The position numbers were made by a program, and so were the translations under genes. Under the pieces are notes generated by a model that saw nothing but the letters and a program-made list of their open reading frames with translations, had not been told where the DNA came from and ran no database searches. Positions 15,230 through 24,846 of a stretch of DNA of 41,225 nucleotides are shown here, in pieces; positions within the stretch are counted from its first letter, which is position 1, and each line of letters begins with the position of its first letter. Location of the stretch: NCBI GenBank assembly GCA_021811385.1, contig JAJZPC010000016.1, positions 1 through 41,225 on the forward strand, in the 5' to 3' direction. This stretch comes from Deltaproteobacteria bacterium (GTDB lineage Bacteria; Desulfobacterota; Desulfobulbia; Desulfobulbales; Desulfurivibrionaceae).

Positions 15230-16486
15230 TTACTCTTTTTCGCGCCTGATCCGAGCCCCGGCCCGGGTAAGCTTGCCAACCAGGTCGTCATAGCCCCGGT
15301 CGAGATGATAGACCCGGGAGATATGGGTTTCCCCCTCGGCGGCAAGGGCCGCGATCACCAGGGAGGCGCTGGCCCGCAGATCCGTGGCCATCACCGGCGC
15401 GCCGCTCAACCGGCCGGTGCCGGTGACGATGGCGCTGTGGCCGTCCACCTTGATATCCGCTCCCATGCGGTGCAATTCGGCCACATGCATAAAGCGATTC
15501 TCGAAGATGGTTTCGGCAATCACGCTCAGGCCGGAGCTCAAGGTCATCAGCGCCATGATCTGTGCCTGCAGATCCGTGGGAAAACCAGGATACGGCATGG
15601 TCTTGACATCCACGCTCTGGAGCGGTCCCTTGCGGGCGACATGGATGCGGTCCTTGCCCTCCTCGATGGAAAGTCCGGCGGCCCGCAATTTTTCCAGCAA
15701 GGCCGGCAGATGCTGCGGGTTGCAATGCGTCACCGTGGCTTCGCCGCCAACGGCGCCGACGGCAATGAGGTAGGTTCCAGCCTCGATCCGATCCGGGATG
15801 ACCTCCTGTTCGGCCCCGTGCAGTTTCCTTACTCCCTCGACCACCAGGGTGTCGGAATCCTTGCCCTTGATCCGCGCGCCCATGGCAACAAGCAGATCGA
15901 CAAGATTGCCGATTTCCGGCTCACGGGCCGCATTCTTGATTACGGTAACACCCTCGGCCAGGGTCGCGGCCATGAGGATATTCTCGGTGCCGGTAACGGA
16001 AGGGATATCAAAACAGACAGTGCCTCCCTGCAACCGCCCCTTGACCTTGGCATCAACATACCCCTGGCTCAATTCATATGAGGAGCCGAGTTTTTCCAAC
16101 CCTTGGAGGTGAAAATTGATGGGCCGGGCGCCGATGGCGCAACCGCCGGGCAGGGAAACCCGGGCCGTGCCGTGCCGGGCCAGAAGCGGTCCCAGCACCA
16201 ACACCGAGGCCCGCATGGTCTTCACCATCTCGTAGGATGCCTCGCAATTGGTGATCGTCGAGGCGTCAAGCACCAGCACCGTGCCGTCCTTCCGCCACCT
16301 AACCCCGAAAGACTCAAGCAAGGCGAGAAAGGTCCGGGTATCCCGGAGATCCGGCATATTGCGCAAGGTTATCGGCTCAGAGCTCAACAGACAGGCGGCC
16401 ATCAGCGGCAGGGCCGCGTTTTTGGCGCCGCTCACCGCAATTTCACCATGCAGGGGATATCCGCCTTCAATAACTATCTTATCCAT
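15230..16486 (-). CDS. murA: UDP-N-acetylglucosamine 1-carboxyvinyltransferase
   Basis: Adds enolpyruvate from PEP to UDP-GlcNAc, the first committed step of peptidoglycan synthesis and the target of fosfomycin. The 418-residue protein starts [28 protein letters not shown]. The catalytic, fosfomycin-modified cysteine is present as C116 ([10 protein letters not shown]). Also visible are [12 protein letters not shown] and [13 protein letters not shown]. The start at 16486 is the standard one; the frame runs on upstream but without family similarity. It is the last gene of the rho-rpmE-prfA-prmC-murA block, 49 bp after prmC. Confidence 0.97.
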   Translation of the reverse strand: MDKIVIEGGYPLHGEIAVSGAKNAALPLMAACLLSSEPITLRNMPDLRDTRTFLALLESFGVRWRKDGTVLVLDASTITNCEASYEMVKTMRASVLVLGPLLARHGTARVSLPGGCAIGARPINFHLQGLEKLGSSYELSQGYVDAKVKGRLQGGTVCFDIPSVTGTENILMAATLAEGVTVIKNAAREPEIGNLVDLLVAMGARIKGKDSDTLVVEGVRKLHGAEQEVIPDRIEAGTYLIAVGAVGGEATVTHCNPQHLPALLEKLRAAGLSIEEGKDRIHVARKGPLQSVDVKTMPYPGFPTDLQAQIMALMTLSSGLSVIAETIFENRFMHVAELHRMGADIKVDGHSAIVTGTGRLSGAPVMATDLRASASLVIAALAAEGETHISRVYHLDRGYDDLVGKLTRAGARIRREKE

Positions 16487-16535
16487 GGGGTTCTCACTTA
16501 TAAAAAAATCGCAGGGAAAAATACGGCATTGCGGC

Positions 16536-17393
16536 TCAGCAGCGGCGGGCCTGGAAGATACGCGGCAAACCGGCCAGATCAAAATGGACCTGCAACCTAT
16601 CATATTCCGGAAAGGAAGAAAAGATTTTCAGCACCGCCTCCCGTTGGTCCGCTCCGATCTCCATAAAGAACATGCCGCCGCTCAACAATACCCCGTGAAC
16701 CTGCGATGCCAAAGCGCGGATATCGGCAAGACCGTCAACACCGCCGAACAGAGCGGAATGGGGCTCAAAATCCCGCACCTCCGGCTGCAGGGCGTCCATT
16801 GTTGTTGCTGCGATGTAAGGCGGATTGGAGACAACCAGGGCAAACCTTCTCTCCGGCCGTATAGGGGTCAGCCAATCGCCGTTTACTAAAAAAACCCTCT
16901 GCCGCACCTGATGGAGCCGGATGTTTTCCCTGGCAACCTCAAGGGCTTCCAGGGAAAGATCCACCCCAAACACCAACCGATCGGAAAGTTCGCGGGCCAG
17001 CACAACGGTGATCGCGCCGCTGCCGACCCCCAGATCCAGTGTTGGGCCGGGCGGCAGACCATCCTGACGCACCGTGGCGAAAATTTTCTCAAGAAGCTCC
17101 TCGGTTTCGGGGCGGGGGATGAGAACCTTGGGGGAAACCGCGAAGGGCAACGACCAGAATTCCTGCTCGCCGAGGATGTAGGCCAACGGCTCCCTGGTGA
17201 GACGCCGGGAAAGGAGGGTATTGAAAAGGGAAAGATGCCGCGGCGGGATTTCCTGCTCCAGGGCAAGGAAAAGCTGTGCCCGGGAATAGCCCAGGACATG
17301 CCCCAGCAAAAGCGCGGCTTCGATTTCCGCCTCGGCAACGCCCGCATCGGCAAGGCGTTGAACGCTCTCACGATATACCTGCTTGAGAATCAT
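16536..17393 (-). CDS. prmC: Peptide chain release factor N5-glutamine methyltransferase
   Basis: Methylates the glutamine of the GGQ motif in RF1/RF2, using SAM. The 285-residue protein has the N-terminal helical domain typical of PrmC. The SAM-binding [15 protein letters not shown] follows, then the substrate-binding NPPY motif (VVSNPPYIA) and [10 protein letters not shown]. The ATG at 17393 gives family length; a GTG at 17444 right behind prfA would add an unrelated stretch. It lies directly downstream of its substrate's gene prfA, a widespread arrangement. Confidence 0.96.
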   Translation of the reverse strand: MILKQVYRESVQRLADAGVAEAEIEAALLLGHVLGYSRAQLFLALEQEIPPRHLSLFNTLLSRRLTREPLAYILGEQEFWSLPFAVSPKVLIPRPETEELLEKIFATVRQDGLPPGPTLDLGVGSGAITVVLARELSDRLVFGVDLSLEALEVARENIRLHQVRQRVFLVNGDWLTPIRPERRFALVVSNPPYIAATTMDALQPEVRDFEPHSALFGGVDGLADIRALASQVHGVLLSGGMFFMEIGADQREAVLKIFSSFPEYDRLQVHFDLAGLPRIFQARRC

Positions 17394-17447
17394 GGGCGGC
17401 TCTTCAGGCCTCAGGAAAAGCGGGAGACCGCATCCACAGGCCACACG

Positions 17448-18515
17448 TTATTGCATGAGTTGCAGGGCTTCGGTCTGAAAATGGACAATGAGGGGTTCGA
17501 TGATGTCGTCGAGCTTTCCCATGAGGATCTCATCGAGCTGATACAGGGTGAGATTGATCCGATGATCGCTGACCCTCCCCTGGGGGAAATTATAGGTTCG
17601 TATCCGCTCGCTCCGGTCGCCGCTGCCCACCTGGCTCTTGCGGTCCGCGGACATCTTCTCGTCCTGTTCGCGCTGCATCTTGTCGAGGAGCCGGGCCCGC
17701 AGAACCTGCAAGGCCTTGGCCTTGTTCTTGTGCTGGGATTTTTCATCCTGGCAGGTCACCACCAGTCCGGTGGGCAGATGGGTGACCCGCACCGCCGAAT
17801 CCGTGGTATTGACGCTCTGGCCGCCCGAGCCGGTGGAACGGTAGACATCGAACCGCAGGTCATTGGGGCTGATATCAAGCTCAACCTCTTCCGCCTCGGG
17901 CATTACCGCCACGGTAACGGCGGAGGTATGGATGCGCCCCTGGGTTTCGGTCTCGGGGACACGCTGCACGCGATGGGCCCCGGATTCATATTTCAATCTG
18001 CTGTAGACGTGCTCGCCGCTGATCAGGGCGATGATTTCCTTGAACCCCCCGATCCCGGTGGGATTGCTGGTCATCACCTCAACCTTCCACCCCTGCTGCT
18101 CGGCATACCGGCTGTACATCCGGAACAAATCACTGACAAACAGAGCGGCCTCGTCGCCGCCGGTTCCGGCCCTGATCTCAAGAAGGGTATTCTTGTCATC
18201 ATTGGGATCCTTGGGGAGCAGGGCAACCCGCAGCTCCTTAATCAACTCCTCCTGACGGATTTCCAGCTCGGCAAGGTCGGCCCGAACAAGCTCCCGCAGC
18301 TCGTTGTCGTCTTCCTCCTGAAGCAGAAGACGATTATCCGCGATTTCCCTGCCCACCTTCGTGTAGTTATTGTACAGCTCGTCGAGTTTCGCCAGATGGG
18401 CATGTTCCTTGGCAACCCGGCGAAATTCGGCCTGATCACCTGCCAACCGTGGGTCTGAAAGCTTAGCCTCAAGGGCAAGCTTGCGTTCTGCAACATTTTC
18501 AAGTTGGGCAAACAT
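17448..18515 (-). CDS. prfA: Peptide chain release factor 1
   Basis: Recognises UAA and UAG stop codons and triggers peptide release. The 355-residue protein has the GGQ motif ([16 protein letters not shown]) and the RF1 codon-recognition tripeptide in the form PET ([15 protein letters not shown]). Also present are the helical domain 1 and the C-terminal [13 protein letters not shown]. Of two ATG codons, 18515 is preferred because GACGGA sits at proper spacing; 18521 is possible. It follows rpmE and precedes prmC. Confidence 0.97.
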   Translation of the reverse strand: MFAQLENVAERKLALEAKLSDPRLAGDQAEFRRVAKEHAHLAKLDELYNNYTKVGREIADNRLLLQEEDDNELRELVRADLAELEIRQEELIKELRVALLPKDPNDDKNTLLEIRAGTGGDEAALFVSDLFRMYSRYAEQQGWKVEVMTSNPTGIGGFKEIIALISGEHVYSRLKYESGAHRVQRVPETETQGRIHTSAVTVAVMPEAEEVELDISPNDLRFDVYRSTGSGGQSVNTTDSAVRVTHLPTGLVVTCQDEKSQHKNKAKALQVLRARLLDKMQREQDEKMSADRKSQVGSGDRSERIRTYNFPQGRVSDHRINLTLYQLDEILMGKLDDIIEPLIVHFQTEALQLMQ

Positions 18516-18605
18516 AGGCATTCCGTCAAAAAAGGAACGCCCCTGAGCCATCGCCCCTAACAGGGATGGTCCAAAGGCGTTATCAACACCAAAAAACGTG
18601 TTTTT

Positions 18606-18815
18606 TTACTTAGCGGTTTGCTTGCCGTATTTCTTGTTGAACTTGTCGATCCGGCCGGCAGAGTCGATCAATTTCTGCTTTCCGGTGAAAAACGGATGGC
18701 AGGCCGAGCAGATTTCCACTTTTATCTCAGGGAGAACAGAGCCAAGTTCAACCGCATTGCCACAGGCACAAACGGCATTGATTTTATGATATTCGGGATG
18801 CACACCTTCTTTCAT
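18606..18815 (-). CDS. rpmE: Ribosomal protein bL31 (zinc-binding type)
   Basis: A 69-residue 50S subunit protein. It begins [12 protein letters not shown] and contains two cysteine pairs (CAC and CSAC, with HPFFTGKQK following), the four-Cys zinc form of L31. The C-terminal DKFNKKYGK is typical. A strong GGAGG site precedes the ATG at 18815; upstream codons in frame are not needed. Zinc-type L31 is often repressed or replaced when zinc is scarce; no Zur site was recognised here. It has its own promoter between rho and itself. Confidence 0.97.
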   Translation of the reverse strand: MKEGVHPEYHKINAVCACGNAVELGSVLPEIKVEICSACHPFFTGKQKLIDSAGRIDKFNKKYGKQTAK

Positions 18816-18901
18816 GGAAAGACCCTCCATTAAATTAACAAAAAATCCATTACACAACCCTGACGGGCACATTTTCCTGCCAGAGGCGAAAAAAACAGTG
18901 G

Positions 18902-18930
18902 ATTATATCTTTATATTCTTTTTTTTGCAA
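18902..18930 (-). promoter_or_regulatory. Candidate promoter of rpmE-prfA-prmC-murA
   Basis: Minus strand TTGCAA (18930-18925) and a perfect TATAAT (18907-18902) with a 17-nt spacer, in the gap between rho and rpmE. The leader would be about 80 nt. Confidence 0.7.
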
Positions 18931-18954
18931 GCCAGGAAATGAAGAACAATAAAA

Positions 18955-20214
18955 TCAACCGCCCTTCATCATGTCAAAGAATTCCGCATTGGAGCGGGTG
19001 CCCTTCATCTTGTTCAGAAAAAACTCCATGGCGTCGATGGGATTCATCGAGGAAAGAAGCTTGCGCAAAATCCAGACCTTGTTCAGCTCTTCGGCCGTGA
19101 GCAACAGCTCTTCCTTTCTGGTTCCGGATTTGGCCATGTCGATGGCGGGAAAAATTCTCCGGTCCGCGATCTTGCGGTCGAGCACCAGCTCCATGTTGCC
19201 GGTCCCCTTGAACTCTTCGAAGATGACCTCATCCATCCGGCTGCCGGTCTCGATCAGGGCGGAGGCAAGAATAGTCAGACTGCCGCCCTCTTCGATATTC
19301 CGCGCCGCGCCGAAAAATCGCTTCGGCCGGTGCAGGGCGTTGGAGTCAACACCGCCGGAAAGAATCTTGCCGCTGGGCGGCACTACCGTGTTGTAGGCCC
19401 TGGCCAGACGGGTAATACTGTCCAGCAAAATCACCACGTCCTTTTTGTGCTCCACCAGACGCCGGGCTTTATCGAGCACCATCTCGGCCACCTGGATATG
19501 CCGCTGGGGGGGCTCGTCAAAGGTGGAGCTGATCACCTCGGCATTGACGCCTCGCGCCATGTCGGTGACCTCCTCGGGCCGCTCGTCGATGAGCAGAACG
19601 ATAAGGATGATTTCCTTATGGTTCTTGGTGATGCTGTTGGCGATATCCTTGATCAACACGGTCTTGCCGGTTCGGGGCGGAGCGACGATCAAGCCGCGCT
19701 GGCCCTTGCCGATGGGAGACATGATATCCATGATCCGCATGGAGTAGTTGTCCGGTTCCCGCTCAAGGTTTATGCGCTGCTGGGGATGCAACGGCGTGAG
19801 ATTGGAAAACAGGGTTTTATCCCGGGCCTTTTCCGGCGGATCAAAGTTGACGCTGTCAACCTTGAGCAGGGCGAAGTAGCGCTCGCCCTCCTTGGGAGTG
19901 CGGACCGGACCTTCAATGGTATCACCGGTGCGGAGATTGAGCCGCCGGATCTGGGAAGGAGAGACATAGATATCGTCGGGCCCGGGCAGGTAATTGTAGT
20001 ACGGGGCCCGAAGAAAACCAAAGCCATCGGGCAACACCTCGAGCACGCCGCTCCCCCAGTTCTCGCCGTTTTTCTCGGCTTGCCCGCCGGCGGCCTGCAG
20101 GATGGCAAAAATCAGCTCCTGCTTGCGCATGGCGCTGTATTCTTCAATACGATAGTCCTTGGCGAGCTTGGTCAGCTCGGTGATTTTCATCAATTTAAGT
20201 TCAGATAAGTTCAT
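18955..20214 (-). CDS. rho: Transcription termination factor Rho
   Basis: Hexameric RNA-dependent ATPase that ends transcription at Rho sites. The 419-residue protein has the N-terminal Rho-N helices ([19 protein letters not shown]) and the RNA-binding cold-shock-like domain ([28 protein letters not shown] in part). The ATPase has the P-loop APPRTGKT and the Q/R loop region [31 protein letters not shown] in part, seen as [16 protein letters not shown]. Length is standard. It is divergent from the sigma factor gene, with a good sigma-70 promoter 40-70 nt upstream. Confidence 0.98.
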   Translation of the reverse strand: MNLSELKLMKITELTKLAKDYRIEEYSAMRKQELIFAILQAAGGQAEKNGENWGSGVLEVLPDGFGFLRAPYYNYLPGPDDIYVSPSQIRRLNLRTGDTIEGPVRTPKEGERYFALLKVDSVNFDPPEKARDKTLFSNLTPLHPQQRINLEREPDNYSMRIMDIMSPIGKGQRGLIVAPPRTGKTVLIKDIANSITKNHKEIILIVLLIDERPEEVTDMARGVNAEVISSTFDEPPQRHIQVAEMVLDKARRLVEHKKDVVILLDSITRLARAYNTVVPPSGKILSGGVDSNALHRPKRFFGAARNIEEGGSLTILASALIETGSRMDEVIFEEFKGTGNMELVLDRKIADRRIFPAIDMAKSGTRKEELLLTAEELNKVWILRKLLSSMNPIDAMEFFLNKMKGTRSNAEFFDMMKGG

Positions 20215-20252
20215 GCAATCCCTTTCTCCATCTCCCGTGTACGGCTAGCAAT

Positions 20253-20281
20253 CTTATAAAGTTATATAGTTTGTGTGTGAA
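20253..20281 (-). promoter_or_regulatory. Candidate rho promoter
   Basis: Minus strand TTCACA (20281-20276) and TATAAG (20258-20253), 17-nt spacer, each 5 of 6 to consensus, giving a leader of about 32 nt. Confidence 0.65.
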
Positions 20282-20727
20282 CCGCGGCTGACCCCGGCAA
20301 TATAGAAAATCAGACCCAACGTGACCAAAAGACGTGAAAAACACGATCTCCGTGCCCATCACCATCACAACAGAAAAAATCTGAAATGAACAACTTGAAA
20401 TGTTTCGGCGGAATCACGAAGATATCAGGACAACCATCGCGATCAATCGATGTGAATACCTGACAATTTTCGAAGATGCGAAAATTTTACAGAGAGCGAA
20501 ATGTGAAATTTTGGACAGGTTTTTCGAGAATTGGGGGTTAGAGGCTGATATATATTCTCGGAGTATCTTGACCTTAACTAAGTTTTGTCGAGGCTAAGGA
20601 TACTTGCTTGATTTTTTCGTATGCGATGCGGAATAGTATTGAGTAATCCGCCCAGTGTCAACATTTTTTTAATAAATTCAGGAAGGTCACAAAAAAAACT
20701 AATAATTATTTTTTTGTTCACTTTCTC
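20282..20727. other. AT-rich core of the 625-bp rho/sigma intergenic region
   Basis: Unusually long and AT-rich for this window. It contains a perfect inverted repeat (20465-20486) and a related half-site (about 20496-20512). A bulged stem at 20562-20604 pairs AGTATC with GATACT and is followed by a T-rich tract. A 65-codon open frame at 20400-20597 has no ribosome site and no recognisable product. A regulatory region or small RNA is possible; nothing definite was recognised. Confidence 0.4.
20465..20486. repeat. Perfect inverted repeat between rho and sigma gene
   Basis: AATTTTCG - 6 nt - CGAAAATT. The symmetrical form suits a repressor operator. A similar GTGAAATTTT half-site follows about 20 bp later. 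Confidence 0.5.
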
Positions 20728-20756
20728 TTGCCATCATCTGATACTATTTGTATAGT
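20728..20756 (+). promoter_or_regulatory. Candidate promoter of the sigma factor gene
   Basis: TTGCCA (20728-20733) and TATAGT (20751-20756) with a 17-nt spacer, each 5 of 6 to consensus. The leader would be about 75 nt. Confidence 0.7.
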
Positions 20757-20839
20757 GTCAAGTTTTCTGCCCCGGTTACAAAAATATCAGTATTCACCTG
20801 CAACAGAAAGAAAACTTTGAAACCAGGAGAGGTTAGCCC

Positions 20840-22192
20840 GTGCCTGCCGATATAAAAGCCAGATTACTCGAAGCCGGAAAGGATGAAGGATGCGTAACCC
20901 TCAGCTTCCTGAACGACCTGATTCCGGAGGGCAAGGACGCTGATGCCATCGACGGCATTTTCGACTTTCTCAACGAGAACAATATAGAAATAGTCAGCCA
21001 GGAGAAATCCGGCAAGAAAAAAACCCTCGACGGCAAAAGCTGGGAAGGTGGCGGGGACAACCAGCTCGAAGACGTCCCCCTGGACGATGACGACGACAAG
21101 CTCATGGACGCAGCCGCCCTTGTTTCCAAGGAGGATAGTCCGGAGCCGGAAGAAACGACCACCACCTATCTCCGGGAAATGGGCAAGTTCGAGCTGCTCA
21201 CCCCCCAGGAGGAAGAAAAATACAGCAAGACCATCCGCGAGGGCTTTGACGGAATAATCCGTGCGGTTCGCCAGAACCAGCATGGGACCGAGGAACTGCG
21301 CCAGCTGGTTGAACGCATTGACCTGTGGGAAAAACGCGATCCGACCCTGAAGCCCAAAAAACAGCACCTCAATTTCATGATGCGTGCGATCGCCAAGGCC
21401 TGCCAGGCGCATCCCGGCAACAAAAAGCTCCAGGAAATGCACTGCAAGCTGGAGATGTTCCACCGCTCCATCGAGGTCGCCAAGGATGCAATGATCAAGG
21501 CCAATCTCCGCCTGGTGGTCAGCATCGCCAAACGGTACATGCACCAGGGCCTCACCCTGGCCGACCTCATCCAGGAAGGCAACCTCGGCCTGATGCGGGC
21601 CGTTTTCCGTTTTGACTACACCAAGGGCAACAAATTCAGCACCTATGCCAGCTGGTGGATCCGACAGGCGATTACCCGGGCCATTCTGGACAAGACCAGA
21701 ACCATCCGGCTGCCGGTGCATTTTCTGGAGCTCAGGAGCCAGTTCTTCAAGGCGTTTTACTCGCTCCTCAAGGAGCTGGGACGAGAACCGACCCCCATCG
21801 AAATTTCCGAGAAAACCGGGTTGCCGATGGACAAGATCCTCGCCATCCTGGAGGCCTCCAGGGAACCCATCTCCCTGGAAACCCCGGTGGGCGATGACGA
21901 CTCCACCCTGGGGGACTTCCTGGAAAACCAGGAATCGGTTTCCCCTTACGAGGCGGTGCAGAACCAGCAGCTCTCCGACCGGGTCACCAGCATCCTCAAC
22001 ACCCTGAGCACCCGCGAAGAAAAAATCATCCGGTTGCGCTTTGGCATAGGCGAGGACGCGGAATACACCCTTGAAGAAATCGGCAAGCGGTTCAACGTCT
22101 CACGGGAGCGGATCCGGCAGATCGAGAAAAAAGCGCTCAATCGTTTGCGGCATTCGAGCAGACGGGAAAAGCTCAAGCATTTTCTGGACTAA
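20840..22192 (+). CDS. RpoD-like sigma-70 family RNA polymerase sigma factor
   Basis: A 450-residue sigma factor with all main regions. A region 1.1-like N-terminus (LLEAGKDEGCVTLSFLNDLIPE) is followed by an acidic linker (DDDDDK) and region 1.2 (TYLREMGKFELLTPQEEEK). A short non-conserved insert precedes region 2 (NLRLVVSIAKRYMHQGLTLADLIQEGNLGL, FSTYASWWIRQAITRAI). Region 3 (GREPTPIEISEKTG, EPISLETPVGDDDSTLGDF) and region 4 (LEEIGKRFNVSRERIRQIEKKALNRLR) complete it. Length is short for RpoD of this lineage, the RTIRLPVHFLE stretch is closer to RpoS-type sequences, and dnaG is not adjacent, so it may be a group-2 paralogue rather than the housekeeping factor. GTG start with AGGAGAGG ribosome site. 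Confidence 0.88.
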   Translation: MPADIKARLLEAGKDEGCVTLSFLNDLIPEGKDADAIDGIFDFLNENNIEIVSQEKSGKKKTLDGKSWEGGGDNQLEDVPLDDDDDKLMDAAALVSKEDSPEPEETTTTYLREMGKFELLTPQEEEKYSKTIREGFDGIIRAVRQNQHGTEELRQLVERIDLWEKRDPTLKPKKQHLNFMMRAIAKACQAHPGNKKLQEMHCKLEMFHRSIEVAKDAMIKANLRLVVSIAKRYMHQGLTLADLIQEGNLGLMRAVFRFDYTKGNKFSTYASWWIRQAITRAILDKTRTIRLPVHFLELRSQFFKAFYSLLKELGREPTPIEISEKTGLPMDKILAILEASREPISLETPVGDDDSTLGDFLENQESVSPYEAVQNQQLSDRVTSILNTLSTREEKIIRLRFGIGEDAEYTLEEIGKRFNVSRERIRQIEKKALNRLRHSSRREKLKHFLD

Positions 22193-22301
22193 AAACTCCG
22201 GCCCGTTCTTCACGTTACCGCCGCATATCGTCACCCCCCAAACAATCAGGTCAGCCGCCGCTTACTGAACCTTTTCCAGCGGGAAGTCGTAGACAAAGCA
22301 C

Positions 22302-24791
22302 ATGCTGCCCGAGACAGACCGCAACCCTCTCCTTCCGGTACTCCTGGCCTTTGCCGCCGGGGCCATGACCGCGGGAGCCGACTGGCTGCCGGCAACCGCC
22401 CCTCTTTGGCCGGCAGCCTGCTTGTTTGCGGTCATGGCCACCTTCACTCTGCTCCGGTGGCCGCAGGCACGGGCCTGGCTCCTGGCCCTGCTGCTTCCCC
22501 TGTTCTTTTTCTGCGGCCTGCTGTACACAACTTCCTTCCTCTCACCCGGATTGCCACCCCATCATCTCGCCCACCGCATCCCCGAAAAACAGGATGTCAG
22601 CCTGACCGGCAAATTGATCCGCAAGCCTGTTTTCAAGAATGGAAAAACCCATCTTATTCTTGAGACGGACAGCATCCTTCTCCCTTCGGCCCAAGCCCCC
22701 CTTGCAACAACCGGCCGCGTCACGCTCACCGTCAACGCGCCCCAGCTCAAGGGAGTTGTTCCCGGCAAGGACTATCTGGTGCGCGCCCGGCTTTCCCTGC
22801 CGGAAAAACTGGCAACCCCAGGCATATTTGACTATGCCGGGTATCTGGCCGCCGAGGAGATCATGGTCAAAGGGTGGGTTGCCACCCCCATCTTCATCCA
22901 GCCCATCTCCCCTCGCACCAGTAGCCGCCTGTCCCTGCCGGACCCTTATTTTCTCGAGAGGTTCCGCCAGCAGTTCGAGGCCTTTCTCCATGCCCGCCTT
23001 GCCCCAAGCGACGCCGCGCTGTACCAGGCTCTCCTCATCGGCGACAGCAGCTCCCTCTCGCCGGAAGTCTCGGAGATGTACCGGGCGACCGGCATCATGC
23101 ACATCCTTGCCATCTCCGGCAGCCATCTCGTTGTCGTGGCCTTCCTGACCACGCTTTTATTCCGCTTTCTGGTCAACCGCGTCCCCTGGCTGCTGCTCCG
23201 CCTGCCCGCCGACAAGATTGCCCTGGGTCTCTCGTTTCCCGTGCTCTTTCTTTACACCGGTTTTGCCGGTTTTCAGCCTCCGGTGGCGCGGGCCCTGATC
23301 ATGACCGGGGTCTTCATGGCCGCCATCCTTCTGGATCGCCAGTGGTCAAGTCTGAACAATCTCGCCATTGCCGCTTTCTGCATCCTCCTGCCGAACCCGC
23401 TCAGCATCCACACCGCGTCCTTTCAGCTCTCCTTTGCCGCCACCGCGGCCATAATCCTCGCCATGCCGCACCTCGCGGCCCGGCGCCCCAAAAAGGACAA
23501 CCGGACTCCCTGGCAAACCCTGCGCTACCTTCTCATCTCGGGGCTTTTCATCTCAATCGCCGCCTTTCTTGCCACCGCCCCCCTTGCCCTGTACCACTTC
23601 AACAGAATCTCCCTGGCAGGCCCCATCACCACCCTGCTGGTCACGCCTTTTCTTTGCTTCTGGACCCTGCCCCTTGGGTTGCTGGCAATCCTCAGCCAGC
23701 CGCTTGCTCCTGAATTTGCGATTTTCCTTTTAAAAACAGGCACATTTGGCATCCGGATTTCCCATACGCTGACCGCTGTGCTGGCCGGAGTGCCGTTTTC
23801 CTCTCTCTGGCTTCCCACCCCGCCCATTCCCCTGCTGCTCCTTTCCTACGCGATACTTCTTCTCATCTTCCACCACCGGCGAACGCTTCCAAACCTGGCC
23901 TTGCTTGCCATATTTTCCCTGCTGCTTTCCGGCTACACCCCGCTGCCGAAATGGCATGACAACTCGACACAGATCTCTTTTTTAGCCGTGGGAAACGGCA
24001 GCGCCACGGTCGTCGAACAACCCGGCGGCCGCGTCACCCTCATCGACGGCGGCGGCCCGCCCACCGGACTTTTCAACGTGGGAGAACGGGTGATTGCGCC
24101 GTTTTTATGGCACAAGCAGATCAGGCGAGTGGAACAGATCATCCTCACCCACGCCCATGCCGATCATTTTAACGGCCTGCCCTGGATCCTCAAAAGGTTT
24201 CAGCCAAAGATCCTCTGGCTCAGTGAAAGCAACGACCAGGAGCCGGGATTTGCCGCTTTTCTCCATGAAGCGGCGCAGGCCGGCTGCCAGGTACGGATTG
24301 CCAAGGCAGGGGAAGTGCTTGTCAACGGGGGGAATAACGGCTTCAGCATCACCTGTCTGGCCAATCTGGCCCTGGCCGGAAATACGGAGCAGCGTGCGAG
24401 CGGAAAGGAAATCCCGGAAAACCCGAACAATCGGGGACTGGTTCTGCGCCTGAACAACGGCGGCAACACCTTTCTCTTTCCCGGGGATATCGAAAAGGAC
24501 TACGAAGAACCCATCCTGGAGAAGGCGGAACTGCTCAAAGCCGATGTCCTCCTGCTGCCCCACCATGGCCTGAGGTCTTCGGGCAGCCCACGCTTCATGG
24601 CGGCGGTGGGGGCACGCTACTCAGTGGTGTCGACAGGAAAGAAGGAGCCGTTTCCCCCGGCGCAGTATCAGGATGCAGGGGGTTGCATCTTTTCCACGGC
24701 CCGGCATGGCTCGATATTGTTTCTGTCCGACGGCAAGAACATAACCGCCCGCCCCTATCGGACGGGCGACGGTTTGCGGGAGGCGCGGTGA
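22302..24791 (+). CDS. ComEC/Rec2 DNA-uptake channel protein
   Basis: An 829-residue inner-membrane protein for transport of single-stranded DNA during natural transformation. The N-terminal DUF4131-like region contains membrane helices and an OB-like domain (DVSLTGKLIRKPV). The Competence domain (ALLIGDSSSLSPEVSEMYRATGIMHILAISGSH in part) carries many helices. The C-terminal metallo-beta-lactamase domain has the metal motif THAHADHFNGL and a later LPHHGLRSSGS. This is the complete three-part architecture. No competent ribosome site precedes the ATG, but the frame is closed 12 nt upstream. It converges on pilT. Confidence 0.93.
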   Translation: MLPETDRNPLLPVLLAFAAGAMTAGADWLPATAPLWPAACLFAVMATFTLLRWPQARAWLLALLLPLFFFCGLLYTTSFLSPGLPPHHLAHRIPEKQDVSLTGKLIRKPVFKNGKTHLILETDSILLPSAQAPLATTGRVTLTVNAPQLKGVVPGKDYLVRARLSLPEKLATPGIFDYAGYLAAEEIMVKGWVATPIFIQPISPRTSSRLSLPDPYFLERFRQQFEAFLHARLAPSDAALYQALLIGDSSSLSPEVSEMYRATGIMHILAISGSHLVVVAFLTTLLFRFLVNRVPWLLLRLPADKIALGLSFPVLFLYTGFAGFQPPVARALIMTGVFMAAILLDRQWSSLNNLAIAAFCILLPNPLSIHTASFQLSFAATAAIILAMPHLAARRPKKDNRTPWQTLRYLLISGLFISIAAFLATAPLALYHFNRISLAGPITTLLVTPFLCFWTLPLGLLAILSQPLAPEFAIFLLKTGTFGIRISHTLTAVLAGVPFSSLWLPTPPIPLLLLSYAILLLIFHHRRTLPNLALLAIFSLLLSGYTPLPKWHDNSTQISFLAVGNGSATVVEQPGGRVTLIDGGGPPTGLFNVGERVIAPFLWHKQIRRVEQIILTHAHADHFNGLPWILKRFQPKILWLSESNDQEPGFAAFLHEAAQAGCQVRIAKAGEVLVNGGNNGFSITCLANLALAGNTEQRASGKEIPENPNNRGLVLRLNNGGNTFLFPGDIEKDYEEPILEKAELLKADVLLLPHHGLRSSGSPRFMAAVGARYSVVSTGKKEPFPPAQYQDAGGCIFSTARHGSILFLSDGKNITARPYRTGDGLREAR

Positions 24792-24846
24792 ACCCATATG
24801 CGCCGGCTCTGCAACACGCGACAAGAACACGAACACTTGCCCGCTG

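Noticed and set aside
16911-18458. 515-codon plus-strand frame across prmC and prfA
   Set aside because: Spans two unrelated genes on the other strand and lacks any protein motif.
20400-20597. 65-codon frame between rho and the sigma factor gene
   Set aside because: No ribosome site and no recognisable protein; noted only as part of the intergenic region.
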